From assembly GCA_037044905.1 (NCBI GenBank), contig JBAOKB010000024.1, forward strand, positions 806,001 through 870,000: a stretch of 64,000 bases of DNA, in the 5' to 3' direction. Shown here piece after piece: positions 1-10,270 of this stretch. A program made the translations under genes and the position numbers. Numbering within the stretch: the stretch's first letter is position 1; each line of letters starts with the position of its first letter. The DNA comes from Hortaea werneckii. Its lineage: Eukaryota; Ascomycota; Dothideomycetes; Mycosphaerellales; Teratosphaeriaceae. Under the pieces are notes generated by a model. That model had not been told where the DNA came from. It ran no database searches and saw only the letters and a list, made by a program, of their open reading frames with translations.

Positions 1-547
1 GCCCGTGTTTTTTAGACTTTCGCGAAGACGGCATAACATCGTTCGGATTGTCCGGCTGGAAACTCAAAATGCGCGCAGTTCCCTTGAGCGCGGCAGCCTT
101 ACGCTTCTTCGGTGTCTTTGATGGAGTTGGCAACATGGTGGATGGGTCGACGGTTGGAGGTGCAAGCGAAGTTGAAGGTTGGTCCGAGTCGGAAGCTCCG
201 CCGTTCGTCTGATAGCGTACCTTCTGTCGGCTAACTGGCGTTTTCCTTGGCGTTTTCTCAATCACATGCTGCCGACCGGGCGACGAAGGACTGGTTGGTG
301 GCGAGGAAAGTTGTGTGGGCTGTCGGACGAAGCGGGCCTTCTTTGAAGTTGGAGGCGGTGTGGTATTGCGCGCGAGGCTGGCGTTCGGAGAGCGATCGGT
401 CTTTCGAGAGCTGTACGGATTTGCTTGCGCAGTGCTTCTGGTTGAGCGGCGGGGTGAATAGGGTTGGTAATTGTCGTATTGAGGTCCATGCATAGGCGTC
501 GGCGGGGTCCTTGCGCGCACGCTGGGGGGCTCCGGCGTCGTCGGCAT
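1..547 (-). CDS. TP-rich disordered protein, cut by the left edge
   Basis: An uninterrupted frame runs from an ATG at 547 to the window edge, about 182 residues, so the C-terminus lies outside. The visible part is Ser/Thr/Pro-rich with many SP and TP pairs (MPTTPEPP at the start, EKTPRKTP mid-way), the consensus for proline-directed kinases such as CDKs and MAPKs. Near the edge a segment reads LPTPSKTPKKRK, then GTARILSF and NPNDVMPSSRK. I recall this type of Lys-rich TP motif in conserved but uncharacterised ascomycete proteins, but cannot name a family. It is divergent to DUO1. Seen: open frame and composition. Inferred: a kinase-regulated nuclear protein. Function unknown. Confidence 0.65.
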   Translation of the reverse strand, partial: MPTTPEPPSVRARTPPTPMHGPQYDNYQPYSPRRSTRSTAQANPYSSRKTDRSPNASLARNTTPPPTSKKARFVRQPTQLSSPPTSPSSPGRQHVIEKTPRKTPVSRQKVRYQTNGGASDSDQPSTSLAPPTVDPSTMLPTPSKTPKKRKAAALKGTARILSFQPDNPNDVMPSSRKSKKHG

Positions 548-1126
548 TGTGGGCGTGAACTGAGGTCACGTCCTAGATCCTCGTCGCAGTTGCGATGACG
601 TCCTGGGATTGACCGCGACTTGCGCGACGTGCTGACTTATCGCGTTCGTTCAAGAGCGCTCCGGGTCCCAATCCCAGCGCAAACACAAACGCGCCGTCTC
701 GTCCACGGCCGCTGTCGCAGTTATCCAATACGTGCGATTATGCGCAAAGTAATTCGTCCGCTGATATGCGCAAGAAGCATGTAACTCGATGCTTGACGTC
801 CAAGAAACTTTCAAATAATAGGGTTGTGGTGATGGTAGTGATGTCAACCTGGAAGGGACGGAAGTTTGGGCGATGGAAGCAGGGCAAGGGGATCACCGTT
901 GGGTGGAAATCCCGTGGCTGGAGGCTGGAGCCGGCAGGGCTGAACGTCTGAAACCTAAGCTGTGCACGCGTCAAAGCGTCACCCAAAACATTTACACGTC
1001 AATGTGCAGGTGCGCGTAAACAAGAGCGGTCGCACTCAAGAGGCCGAATCATCGACAGCGCGTAATAAATCGCAGGAACAACACCCGCATTTGTCAAAGG
1101 TCGCTGGCCGCGCCAACCAAGCAGCC
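548..1126. other. Intergenic, divergent promoter region
   Basis: This 579-base spacer lies between the leftward TP-rich gene and rightward DUO1. Short open frames on both strands show no family resemblance. It presumably holds both promoters; I see no clear TATA box. Confidence 0.5.
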
Positions 1127-1855
1127 ATGTCGAAGGCGACCGACACCTTGGGGATGGCTGGCTTGAATCTCGAGGACGATACCGAAGACCTTTTTGCCAG
1201 CCCATCAACTTCCGGCGCAAATACTCAGAAGCATACGCCGACGTCCAATGCGTCTTCCGCGCACAAGCAATCCCAACCGCGGACTCGTTCGGAGTCAGAG
1301 ACCCGCGATGCCCGACTGCACGCCGAGCTCGAGCGCGTGAGAGAGGTCAATCGCGTGATCGAAGGTGTGACATCTAGCCTGGAAAAGGCGAGAGCGAACA
1401 TGGGCACAGTACAACGCACAGTGGAGAACGCGAGCACGCTGCTAGCAACCTGGACCAGGATATTAAGCCAGACAGAGCACAACCAGCGACTCATCCTAAA
1501 TCCGCAATGGCAAGGCGCCACGCAGGATGTGGAGGACATCGAGAGCGAGGAGCTCAGGCGTCAGCAAGAGAGCGAAAGGAAAGTAATGGAGGAGCAGAGA
1601 AGAAAAGAGGAGGCACAGAGAAGGGCGGAGGAAGAAGAGAGGAGAAGGACGGTAGCGCCTTCAGCGTCATCTAGAACTACTGGGAGAGCAAGAAGTACGC
1701 GTGGCGCGCCGGCGGTGAGAGGGACGAGAGCTCATGCTGGTGTTGGTGGAGCAAGCACCAGGGGCAGAGGCACGAGCAGTACGGCAGGAAAAGGCACGGG
1801 GATCGGAAGGGGTACGACGAGCTCGACTAGAAGCAGGGGGCGAGGACTCGGTTGA
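1127..1855 (+). CDS. DUO1: DASH complex subunit Duo1
   Basis: Subunit of the DASH/Dam1 ring that couples kinetochores to spindle microtubules in fungi. The frame is open from 962, but the ATG at 1127 gives a family-like start (LGMAGLNLEDDTEDLFASP), so I chose it; the earlier 55 codons look like leader. The core Duo1 domain covers about residues 55-150 and carries the family signature REVNRVIEGVTSSLEKA, then TWTRILSQTEHNQRLIL and NPQWQGATQDVEDIE. A charged coiled coil (QRRAEEEERRR region) follows, then a Gly/Arg-rich tail (TRGRG, SRGRGLG). 242 aa, single exon, no frame break. Identity rests on several contiguous motifs; the basic tail could aid microtubule binding (inference). Confidence 0.93.
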   Translation: MSKATDTLGMAGLNLEDDTEDLFASPSTSGANTQKHTPTSNASSAHKQSQPRTRSESETRDARLHAELERVREVNRVIEGVTSSLEKARANMGTVQRTVENASTLLATWTRILSQTEHNQRLILNPQWQGATQDVEDIESEELRRQQESERKVMEEQRRKEEAQRRAEEEERRRTVAPSASSRTTGRARSTRGAPAVRGTRAHAGVGGASTRGRGTSSTAGKGTGIGRGTTSSTRSRGRGLG

Positions 1856-2271
1856 AGGCCTTGCTACTTCCGGCGGAGAACACGAGCTTCGGCAGCTTCA
1901 ATGTCACCGTAACCTATCGCTACCCTCTTTCGACCTCTCTCGCAGTCTACGTCCTTGCTTCGTGCATGGCACGGCGTGGTAAGCAGTCGGATGACGCCTG
2001 AAGGTGATTTATACATGAGGCCAGACGACAGAGAAAGGGCCAAAAGCCATCAATCACGCCAGGGGAAATGAGAAGGATCCGAGGCGTCAAGAGTCAAACA
2101 TCTTGACATCAAATATATTCATACGACGCCCTGCAACACGGGGGTTGCTGTCTGTGTATGTACGCATATACTGGCACTCGTTGCAGTCATGAGCAAACGT
2201 GAGCTTCCCTCCCGCACATTGTCATGACGCCTTATTTCGTTTCGTGGCCCTCATCTCATTCGTCGAGTGGC
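1856..2271. other. Intergenic, convergent 3' regions
   Basis: 416 bases between the 3' end of DUO1 and the 3' end of the small hydrophilic gene. Nothing recognisable beyond probable 3' UTRs. Confidence 0.5.
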
Positions 2272-2484
2272 TTATTTCGTCTTGTCCTCAGCAGCCTTGT
2301 CTAGCACGTGCTCCTTCGGGTTGCTGGCAAGGCCTGAGGTCTGGTTCTTGGTGCCTGCAGCTTCCTCGCTACCTGCAGGAGCCTGACCCTGCTGGTTCAC
2401 GTTGGTCGCCGGGGGCTCGTGGACCTGGGACTTGCCCTGGCGCTCAGGGTCAGGGGACTGACGACCTTGCTGGGGAGCAGACAT
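2272..2484 (-). CDS. Small hydrophilin-like protein
   Basis: A 70-residue, highly hydrophilic protein starting MSAPQQGRQSPDPERQ and ending SNPKEHVLDKAAEDKTK. It is rich in Gln, Pro, Glu and Lys, with no Cys or Trp, no signal peptide and no membrane segment. The opening and the SNP(K/T)HVL-like ending recur in small conserved ascomycete proteins that I know only as hypothetical. The ATG at 2484 fits the conserved MSAP start. Low complexity and the absence of hydrophobic residues suggest an intrinsically disordered, stress-type (hydrophilin-like) protein; that role is inferred. An intron in the 5' leader is possible but not needed. Confidence 0.7.
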   Translation of the reverse strand: MSAPQQGRQSPDPERQGKSQVHEPPATNVNQQGQAPAGSEEAAGTKNQTSGLASNPKEHVLDKAAEDKTK

Positions 2485-3802
2485 TGTGGTTTCTTTGTTG
2501 CTAAAAACAGCTTGTTAGGAGAACGATCAAGATGTGGCAAGCGGCCGTATACGTACTGTGATGGAGGCTGGACGTAGCTGTTAGCAATTGACGGTCAATG
2601 GATGGTGGCGATATCCAGCATACCTTTAGCAGTGAATTTGGGTTGTCGGTGCACTTGTGATTATTGTTGCACTCTGTTGTTTTTGGATGAAGAAAAGGTG
2701 CAGATGATGGAGAGCTGCATCATCATGTGCCCCTCTATCCCACTTTCAAGGTACCAAGTTGCGTCACACTGATGTATTGTTCAATGGTCGATTGATGACA
2801 TGCAGAAGGATGCTGACGAGCACTGAATGCCTGATCATGCTCGTGCCTTAGCTTACCTCCAGCTACCTTGACGGGACGATTGCTGCGGTACTACATACCT
2901 GTATTCACGCCACCTCAGTATCACGTCTGGTGGAGCACGGTTGCCCACGCCCACGATTCGCCGGTGGCGGCTGCGTTGTATCACGTGTTGCGGAATCACA
3001 GGCGAGTAATTTAAGCGCGCGGAAGGCGGAGATTATCGTGGGCAATCTTCATTCAGGGCCCATGGACCATCAATCTGAAACGACACTCTCGACCCTAGAT
3101 GGTCAGACGAGCCAGGGTCCCATCACTTCAATCACGGCCAGCCAACACGCTCATGAGGCTCTAGAGCCAAGGTAAGCGAATCAGCGCCAGCGCTCTGCGT
3201 GCGCGGCCAATCTCTTCCAATGCGCTCAAACAAATTACATGACGCATCATCCAAGTTTCTTGTCTATGCCTCCCTCATATCGTGCCGTGGTGGACATGCA
3301 GTTGTGTCGGCTGGGGTCGATGGCGCCCATCCAGACTTAAGATAGTGCAATCCAGTTGCACCTATGTTTCTGTGCACCTGAAGACCCGTGGGTCCCTCTC
3401 CCAGGAACACTGCCGGCCTTCGACGACTACCTAGCTGCCAAGGTCCTGGCTGGTCCAAAGGTCTTGCATCCAGCTGCACGCGGCCAATCACTTATCTCAG
3501 CTTACACTGCGGCACCTTACTCTTTCTACGCGACACAATCGATCAACCCAGCTATTACTTCTTGTCACTCCTTCACGCTGCTTCATGTGTCTTACGACGG
3601 CCTGGTAGATCCACCGTTCCAAGCCCCACTCCACCAGATACACTTCAGCCACAAAGCATGAGCACGTCGGGACTGACGTCGAAGGTGCTGAATGTATGAG
3701 CGCTGGACACGCGAAGACCCATTATTATTATTAGTTCACTACCTGCGTCGACGAAGGTCCTCCCGCAACGGCTTGCGCTTGAGCCAGTAGAGCCACGGGA
3801 GA
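2485..3802. other. Intergenic, no gene recognised
   Basis: About 1.3 kb upstream of two divergent genes. Short open frames (for example 3356-3661 and 3388-3699 on the plus strand) overlap each other and resemble no family. Presumably promoter and UTR sequence. Confidence 0.5.
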
Positions 3803-5554
3803 ATGCCGCTCTTGAAACACTCAAAGTCTCAGAAGCACAGATCTGGGATTGAAGATGAAAGCGTTGCAGAGCACCCACCAGCGCTGCAGAATGAAAGCAC
3901 AGAGAACAAACGAAGAAGTCGATTTGACCGGCCGCAATCCATCTTTCGCCGGTCGAAGTCAGCATCTGAAGACGCAACCCCAGCCGAAGACTCATCACTT
4001 CTAAATAACACGACGGATACTGCGGGTGGCCTGGAGACGCTGACCGAAGCTGACGAAAACTACGAGGGTGGCGAAGCTTTCCAGTCACCAGCGGCAATGC
4101 AGACATCACTGCCAACTCCAACTCAGCTGCCTCTGCCGCCAAAGAGTGCGACGTTTTATCGATCACATTCTCCGCTGCATGGCAGCGACACAGAATCCAT
4201 CGGTATCATGTTAGGGTCGCCCAGGCGACCTCCGCTCTATTCCGGACGAACACAATCCGAAGAGGTGCTGGCAAAGCGTGAGATGCAACGTCGGCCACAT
4301 CCTAATCGGGCGACAACGACAGCCGCAACAGTTCAACCTCCTTCATCGTTCGACCATATGTTGACGCCACCCCAAACACCTGAAGCGCGGAAAAAGAAGC
4401 AGTCCTGGAAGGCTCTTGGCGGCCTTTTCCAGCGTGGGCAGTCTAAACCCAAGATTTCGACACCACCTAGCGATGGAAGTACTACTCAGAGGAATGGGAT
4501 GCCAGCTCCATCCCCGGCCTCTTTACAGAACTCCAGCTCCACGCCTCGCACTCCGTTCCTCTCTCGAAACATGGCTCGTATCGAGGCACGTCATGAAGCC
4601 GAGCGGTCGTCGTCTTCCGTTGCAACCAGTCATAGGCTTCATGCAAGCCGTCATCCGCCACGAAAACAATCATTACAGCCAAAGACGCACGATCAAATAT
4701 CGACTGGTACGACATCAAACGTACCTGGTGCTGTTCCAAGGCCTCCGAAATTGGATCTTGAAATACCGAATGCAGAGATGGAACGGTACAGTGTTATGTT
4801 TGAGAAGCTACTTGAGCCGAGACAATCGATATTGGAGCGACGCCAGAGCAAAGCAAGGATGCTGGAGCCGGATGTGGACAAATCGCTCCCTAAGAGGCCG
4901 CAGGCTTCTGGAGATGGCGTCGTGCCGCAGCGGAGTGTTACTTCGCCACACCTTCGAAGAAACTTCCCTTTAAAGATAAAGGTGGCAGGCAATCAAGATA
5001 CCGAGGTCGAAGAGCCGCCTACAGCCGTACATCAACCGCGCTCACTGCAACGATCGATGACCTCGCCCCCAAACGCCATGTCGCCGATGATGAAGAAGAG
5101 CTCTCGACCAAAGCCGCCGACTCTGTCAAGCACCGAGTCTGATCGTTCGCCCAATACACCATTGTCAGACGAGAACTCCTTACCTCCCACGCCAATGACT
5201 GTCACGACTGTTACTGATGACGAATCCTTCGCCCTGACAAGCCACGAGCCACTACCATCCGCAAAGACAAGACAGAAAGCTGAAGAGGCTGGACGACGAT
5301 ACGAGATCGGGACCACCGGAACAGCACATGAGAAGAGTCCAGCTCGAGATCCCTACGCACGCGTCAAGTCGCCTGAAGACCTAGACCGCCAAGTCGTACA
5401 AGTGAGCGTAGCAAGGCAGGTCAGTGTTGGTAGAGCCAGACGGCAGGTCGAGCAGGCAACGAACAGCGCCAAACAGCCGCTGAGACCGAGAGTCGTGGAG
5501 CTTGGGAAGCACAGAAAGAGTACCATGGTGCTCATAGAATCCGGGGACGAGTAG
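3803..5554 (+). CDS. Conserved disordered fungal protein, function unknown
   Basis: A single-exon 583-aa protein, mostly predicted disordered and rich in Ser, Pro, Thr, Arg and Lys. The N-terminus (MPLLKHSKSQKHR) is basic. There are repeated SP/TP and RRSKS-type phosphosites. One more conserved-looking block lies around residues 310-345: PPKLDLEIPNAEMERYSVMF, then QSILERRQSK. The MERYSVMF segment is a kind of motif I associate with uncharacterised Pezizomycotina proteins linked to signalling or morphogenesis. No catalytic motif or membrane segment. The frame is intact over 1.75 kb, so it is clearly coding, but no function can be assigned. Confidence 0.8.
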   Translation: MPLLKHSKSQKHRSGIEDESVAEHPPALQNESTENKRRSRFDRPQSIFRRSKSASEDATPAEDSSLLNNTTDTAGGLETLTEADENYEGGEAFQSPAAMQTSLPTPTQLPLPPKSATFYRSHSPLHGSDTESIGIMLGSPRRPPLYSGRTQSEEVLAKREMQRRPHPNRATTTAATVQPPSSFDHMLTPPQTPEARKKKQSWKALGGLFQRGQSKPKISTPPSDGSTTQRNGMPAPSPASLQNSSSTPRTPFLSRNMARIEARHEAERSSSSVATSHRLHASRHPPRKQSLQPKTHDQISTGTTSNVPGAVPRPPKLDLEIPNAEMERYSVMFEKLLEPRQSILERRQSKARMLEPDVDKSLPKRPQASGDGVVPQRSVTSPHLRRNFPLKIKVAGNQDTEVEEPPTAVHQPRSLQRSMTSPPNAMSPMMKKSSRPKPPTLSSTESDRSPNTPLSDENSLPPTPMTVTTVTDDESFALTSHEPLPSAKTRQKAEEAGRRYEIGTTGTAHEKSPARDPYARVKSPEDLDRQVVQVSVARQVSVGRARRQVEQATNSAKQPLRPRVVELGKHRKSTMVLIESGDE

Positions 5555-5938
5555 TGTCTGTTGTTTCTTTGGTTTCTTTACCTTTTCTATGTGATCGGCG
5601 GCATGGATATGGAGTTTGCGTTTGTTGATGAGACTGAATTGTGCGTTATAGCGAGTTGACTCGTTGGCGTGGTGCCCGGAGTGGTATTCTGCGCTTGCCA
5701 GATATGCAAAGCGTTCGGGCACAATCCCTGCTGGAGGCAGTTCTCTTTTACTCGAAGTACCTACTACACCAGATAACCATTGTAATACATCATCTGCATG
5801 ATTCATAACTACCGTGGAAAGCCCATCTTTGACCAACGCCGTGCCTGCCATTTCTCAATAGCCTGTTATCCGTAGGAAAGTTCCGTTTCAAACGCCATCA
5901 AAACGCCACGCTTCCCAATGCTGTCGATATTCGAATGC
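5555..5938. other. Intergenic, convergent 3' regions
   Basis: 384 bases between the 3' ends of the disordered-protein gene and the Rab gene. No further feature seen. Confidence 0.5.
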
Positions 5939-6894
5939 TTAGCAGCATCTGCCCTTGCGCCGTGTCTCCTCTACAGGTTCGTCACCTTCGTCGCCCGTCC
6001 AATTCGACAACGCTCCAGGCGTCGCCGGGAATCCCAGCCAGCTCCTCCGCTTGTCACCATGGCCGACCCTAAAGCTCCCAGCCCCATTGTTTGGAATGTC
6101 AAAGTACCCTGGGCTGCTACCGTCAACACCAGGCGTCCTTCCACGTGAAATGGACTCTTCGAGTAGCCGCTGTCGCTCTACACGCCTTATGTTCTGTTCA
6201 ACCAATTTGCGTGTCACGACCCTGAAGACCTCCTCGATCCCTCGCCATCTTTTGCGCTAATCTCGTGACAGCAATCCCATATTGCTTCCTGGCCCCAGAA
6301 CCCAGACGAGCGATTGCTATTGGGACTCGCCATCCCCGGCGGCAGAGGCAGACCGTGATGGCTATTCGGCGGGCTCGCATAGCTCGAGTTCAACCCCGGC
6401 ATGCCTGCGATCTCCGGATAGAGCTGCTCCGCGACGTACCCTATACACCGCTCGAACGGCACTTCCCGTTTCTTGGGGTCCTGGGACGCGACATCGCTCT
6501 TCGTGCCGACGACGTGGATGATCAAGTCCTCGTGGGACTGTACGCCGCAGTTCTCCTTGAGCTCCTTGAGCCAGGCGCCCATGTCTTCAAAGCTCTTCTT
6601 GCTGGTCACGTCGTAGCAGAGGATCGCAGCGTGTGCGCCTCGATAGTAGAGTCTCGATATCGATCTGAACCGCTCCTGGCCCGCCGTGTCCCATATCTGT
6701 AGGCGAATGGTTGCACCGGACTCGGGATCGCTGACCCGGGTTGTCAGGAAGCTGGCGCCGACGGTAGATTGCGCTTTGTTGGGGGGTATGAAGGCATTTT
6801 TCACGTATCGGTGGACCAGAGATGTTTTACCAACGCCTTGGGAGCCTAGGACAACAAGCTTGGCTTCTAGGGACGTGGGAGGAGAGGTGGCCAT
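5939..6894 (-). CDS. Rab-family small GTPase, frameshifted near its C-terminus
   Basis: Vesicle-traffic GTPase. Motifs in order: P-loop GSQGVGKTS (residues 18-26), switch I Thr in STVGASF, WDTAGQE (about 69-75), a diverged TKSD for the usual NKxD, and EISAKDGEG for the SAK guanine-specificity loop. A long insert (PPNSHHGLPLPPG region) before the last motif is unusual for Rabs but is seen in a filamentous-fungal Rab-like subgroup. Directly after GEG, near 6238, the frame breaks: a one-base loss puts the next residues, EEVFRVVTRKLVEQNIRRVE, in another frame, which ends RRKGRCC at 5939 with the double-Cys prenylation site. With one base restored the locus encodes 318 aa. As written it would end prematurely without its lipid anchor. 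Confidence 0.88.
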
Positions 6895-9800
6895 GTTCCT
6901 ACGGTGAAGCGATGCCGCATGCTCTACTTATCAGCGCGTCGTTGTAGCTGCGTTATCGAGACCGCCGGCAACCTCATGTCGAGTTGGTGATCCTGTCTAC
7001 TAAGTGAATGTCTGTTGATATGCAGCAAGGCAAATAGAAAGTTGTCAATCACCTTAGAGGGTGTCACATGGCCGTAGAATATACACAAGTAAACATGGGC
7101 TTGGCTGCGCGGGAGGATCATCCGGCGATGATGCCACCACCAAGCCCGACTACTGACCTGTCGAAAGCGTCTTTCACGCTCGTCCTACTGACCCTATCCA
7201 TTGCGAGGCCTCGAGACTTGCGGAACAACTTCATGTGACACGGTCAGAGGCTGAGGTGTATGGAAAGTGTGTACCTTTTATGTATACGAACAAACTACCT
7301 GCAACCCGGATGCCACCGGAACCAAAAACACGCAAGCAGCCCCCGCCACTCGTGGCTTGCTGACCGCGCAAAGATCAGGCTTCTTAACGCCGTAGAAACC
7401 AGGCCGTATCATGGGCTCGCTGAAAACCTCCTTCTCTAACAAAGCAGGTGCACCAACGCATCTTGCGGCCCTAACGATCGACAGCTTACGACATGCACTT
7501 GGTGCACTGATGTTGAGATGAAGTGACTAATCCTCTGATCCAAACCTGTCCCATGTTCCCCTGAGCATCAGCGCCTATCTAGGTATTCATCATTGCACTC
7601 ATGGCCTCGCATCTCTGGGGTGTCTGTGACCGTCATGTGTGTCGGAAAGCCGATCAAGGTGCCTACTACTGGAGGTACTATTGGAGTGGAGAAACTAGAA
7701 AAATGGACGTTTTACCCCGTTTTCCGATCTCCCCATCTGGAGGACTTTGCTCCGTTTTCTAGACTCTATAGATGGGTCCGATCAATTTGCCAGCTTTTCA
7801 CCGCCGCTCTGCCACCCAAGGGAATCCAATACACGCCTTGGCGAGTGGTTCAGCCTCGGCGAACATCTGACGAGTAGACGATGATGCCGCCCGGCAGAGC
7901 ATTCCGAAGTAGAGGCGCAAGCACGCGACTCAATGCTGGTCATCCCCTGGATTTCAAAACGGAAAGTTTCCCGCCCGCTTTCCTCGTCGCAGCCTCTCGC
8001 TCTTACGTCTACTCGTACTTTTGTATATGCAAATAATGCCTATAGATCTCGATACTCTACAAAAGGCGAAGATTCTTAGTTTCTGTAAGACTTTATAATA
8101 GCTTAATTACAAGAAGGGTTAGATAGAAACGGGCAAAAGACGAGGTAATAGCCGCCCCCCGCGAATTCTCAAAAGTTTTCCATTTTGCATTCCACCCCTT
8201 GGCTGGTGTGCAATGTCGACGAAGAGGAAGGGGAGATCAGCCCGCGTGTTTCGATCATATCGTGTTCATTTGAATGACGTTGCCTTACCCCACGCACGTA
8301 TGCAGTGAGCAACGTTGCAGGCCATACGAACGGGCCGAAGGAGGTATTTGAGATGGCATGCTGATCTTCGCAGATTTTGAATTGGGTGCCATGAATCAGC
8401 GAGATCCGCTTCGATGCTACTGTACCTCATCTGAGGCCACGACGCTTCTAGATGAACCTAATATCCATCGATGACCTCCGCACGTGGCTCCTGACGCGAT
8501 ATGCGCTCACTTGCACACACTTGTAAGCCAGATCTGTTCCGCACACTGGTCCCTGCTTGCAATTGCGACACTGCAAAGCTTATGATGATGACTGTGATCT
8601 CTGTTACGTTCGCAGTGACGCGTTTAGAATGCAAGGTTTGGAGAATTGAAACTTCGATAAGGTCGACGAAGAGAGGCTGTAACAAACAGTGCCCAAAACA
8701 AGTCGACTAGGCGCCACTTTGTGTAATCCGCTTCCGGTTGTGCAGTGAGCACTTTGCATTCTGCTTGGGCTAGTGGTTCGGCCACGACATGAGTCTGCCC
8801 ACGACACGACTGGGGGTCCGATATCAGAACGCGAGTTACAGTGCACTACTTCACAGGAGTCAGTGAACAAGGGATAGCGAACGCCAAGCGACGAGGACAA
8901 GGCCAACCACATGGAGTGAGAACGTCAATTAATGCTTGTCGTGGTTTAGAAGGTTGCGTGGTTGGATCTTCGCCTGTGCGAATCCTTTTCGATGCCCTGG
9001 AACGGGACAGATTCTTGGATCATCAGTGGAAAGTATCATAACATGACTAGCTGTACGATCCTGCATGTATTCAAAGTTTCTTGACTCGCATGCTTCAGTG
9101 TAATTCCGTAGGGCTGGACTGCTGATCGAAGGCTGACATGGCGGCGATGAGTACTGATGAACAACAAGCCGCCGCTGTGGAAGGCATGGACCTCGATTCG
9201 AAGTCTTCCATCTAAAAGTGTCATGGCAATTGTCATTCTTTCGCGGGTGTTCACGGGGCTTTAGCAGCCAGCCAGGTTGAACGTGCTTGGCAGGAGCTTC
9301 GCCGCCTACGGAATTATTGTAGGTGAACTCTCACCGACGTTCCACATTCCCCTTCGATACCGACTGCCTGGCAATGCCGTTGACACACCCGCACCGCGAC
9401 ACGCGCCCATATAATTCCGACGGTCCTAGCGAGATTGCATCACGAATGACGAGTCCCTACAGTAACTGCGCCGACACGCGATTGTAATAAGGCGTTTGAC
9501 AGGGCGAAAAGCCGTGTGGAGTTGACCATTTGCCGACAACGCTGCTGAGGGTCTCCTGCACCAACCGACCAGGGCCCCACGAGGCTCCCGGCCAGTATCT
9601 TCTGGTTCCTGGGCTTGAGCCCTAAGACGGTTCAAACTCCTTGCCGACAACAAATCCCCAATGTGCCGAAGAAAGATCGACCCGGTTCTCGTAAACGGCG
9701 TAACGGGCCCGCGCGCCATTAGCGCGCTACGCAGAGGCTATGAGGCTATACCGACGTTCAAGCGTCCAAGTCGCCCTAACGCCGCTCTGAGTTTCCTATT

Positions 9801-10270
9801 CTTGAGAATCTTTTGCACCATGTTCCCTGACAATGTTTCATTTTAGGGCGGTCGCCTAACGTAGAAGCAGAACTTAGCTGACAGGCGAAGCGAGTCTGCC
9901 CATCGGACCCCTTCGCGAGGGAGATGAGTGCTCAACGTCAAGAGTAGCTCGCTCGCTTCCAATGCTTGGGCAAGCATGACTGTCTAAGGTTGATAGTGGC
10001 CGTCGCTAGCACCACTGTCCATTGTCCTGTGTGTTTCACGGGGGCGCGGATCGACAGGAAAGGACCAGGTTGATACTTGACATCCACGTCTTCCTGACCA
10101 CCTCCCATCACCCACGTTTCTCTTCCCTAACACGAAACGCCCGCCCCATTCTGGTGTGTTACGCCTTACATGCGTTTCTCTCCAGTCCCTTCCGCCTCCA
10201 TAGTGCTGCCGACCCTCTTCCATCTGCTCTCCGTCTAACCCCGCGATCGCCCTCCAACGCTATCACCGCC
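6895..10270. other. Long gene-poor stretch
   Basis: Nearly 3.4 kb with no gene I can support. All open frames are short, overlapping and unlike any family. It holds the AT-rich island listed separately. It may contain a degraded repeat, or an unrecognised non-coding transcript. Confidence 0.5.
8020..8130. repeat. AT-rich island, possible RIP-altered repeat remnant
   Basis: About 110 bases markedly richer in A and T than the flanks, with many TA and TTA/TAA steps (tatagatctc, ttataatagcttaattac). Such islands in ascomycetes often are remnants of transposons mutated by repeat-induced point mutation (family knowledge). No terminal repeats or coding relic are visible, so the origin is a guess. 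Confidence 0.3.
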
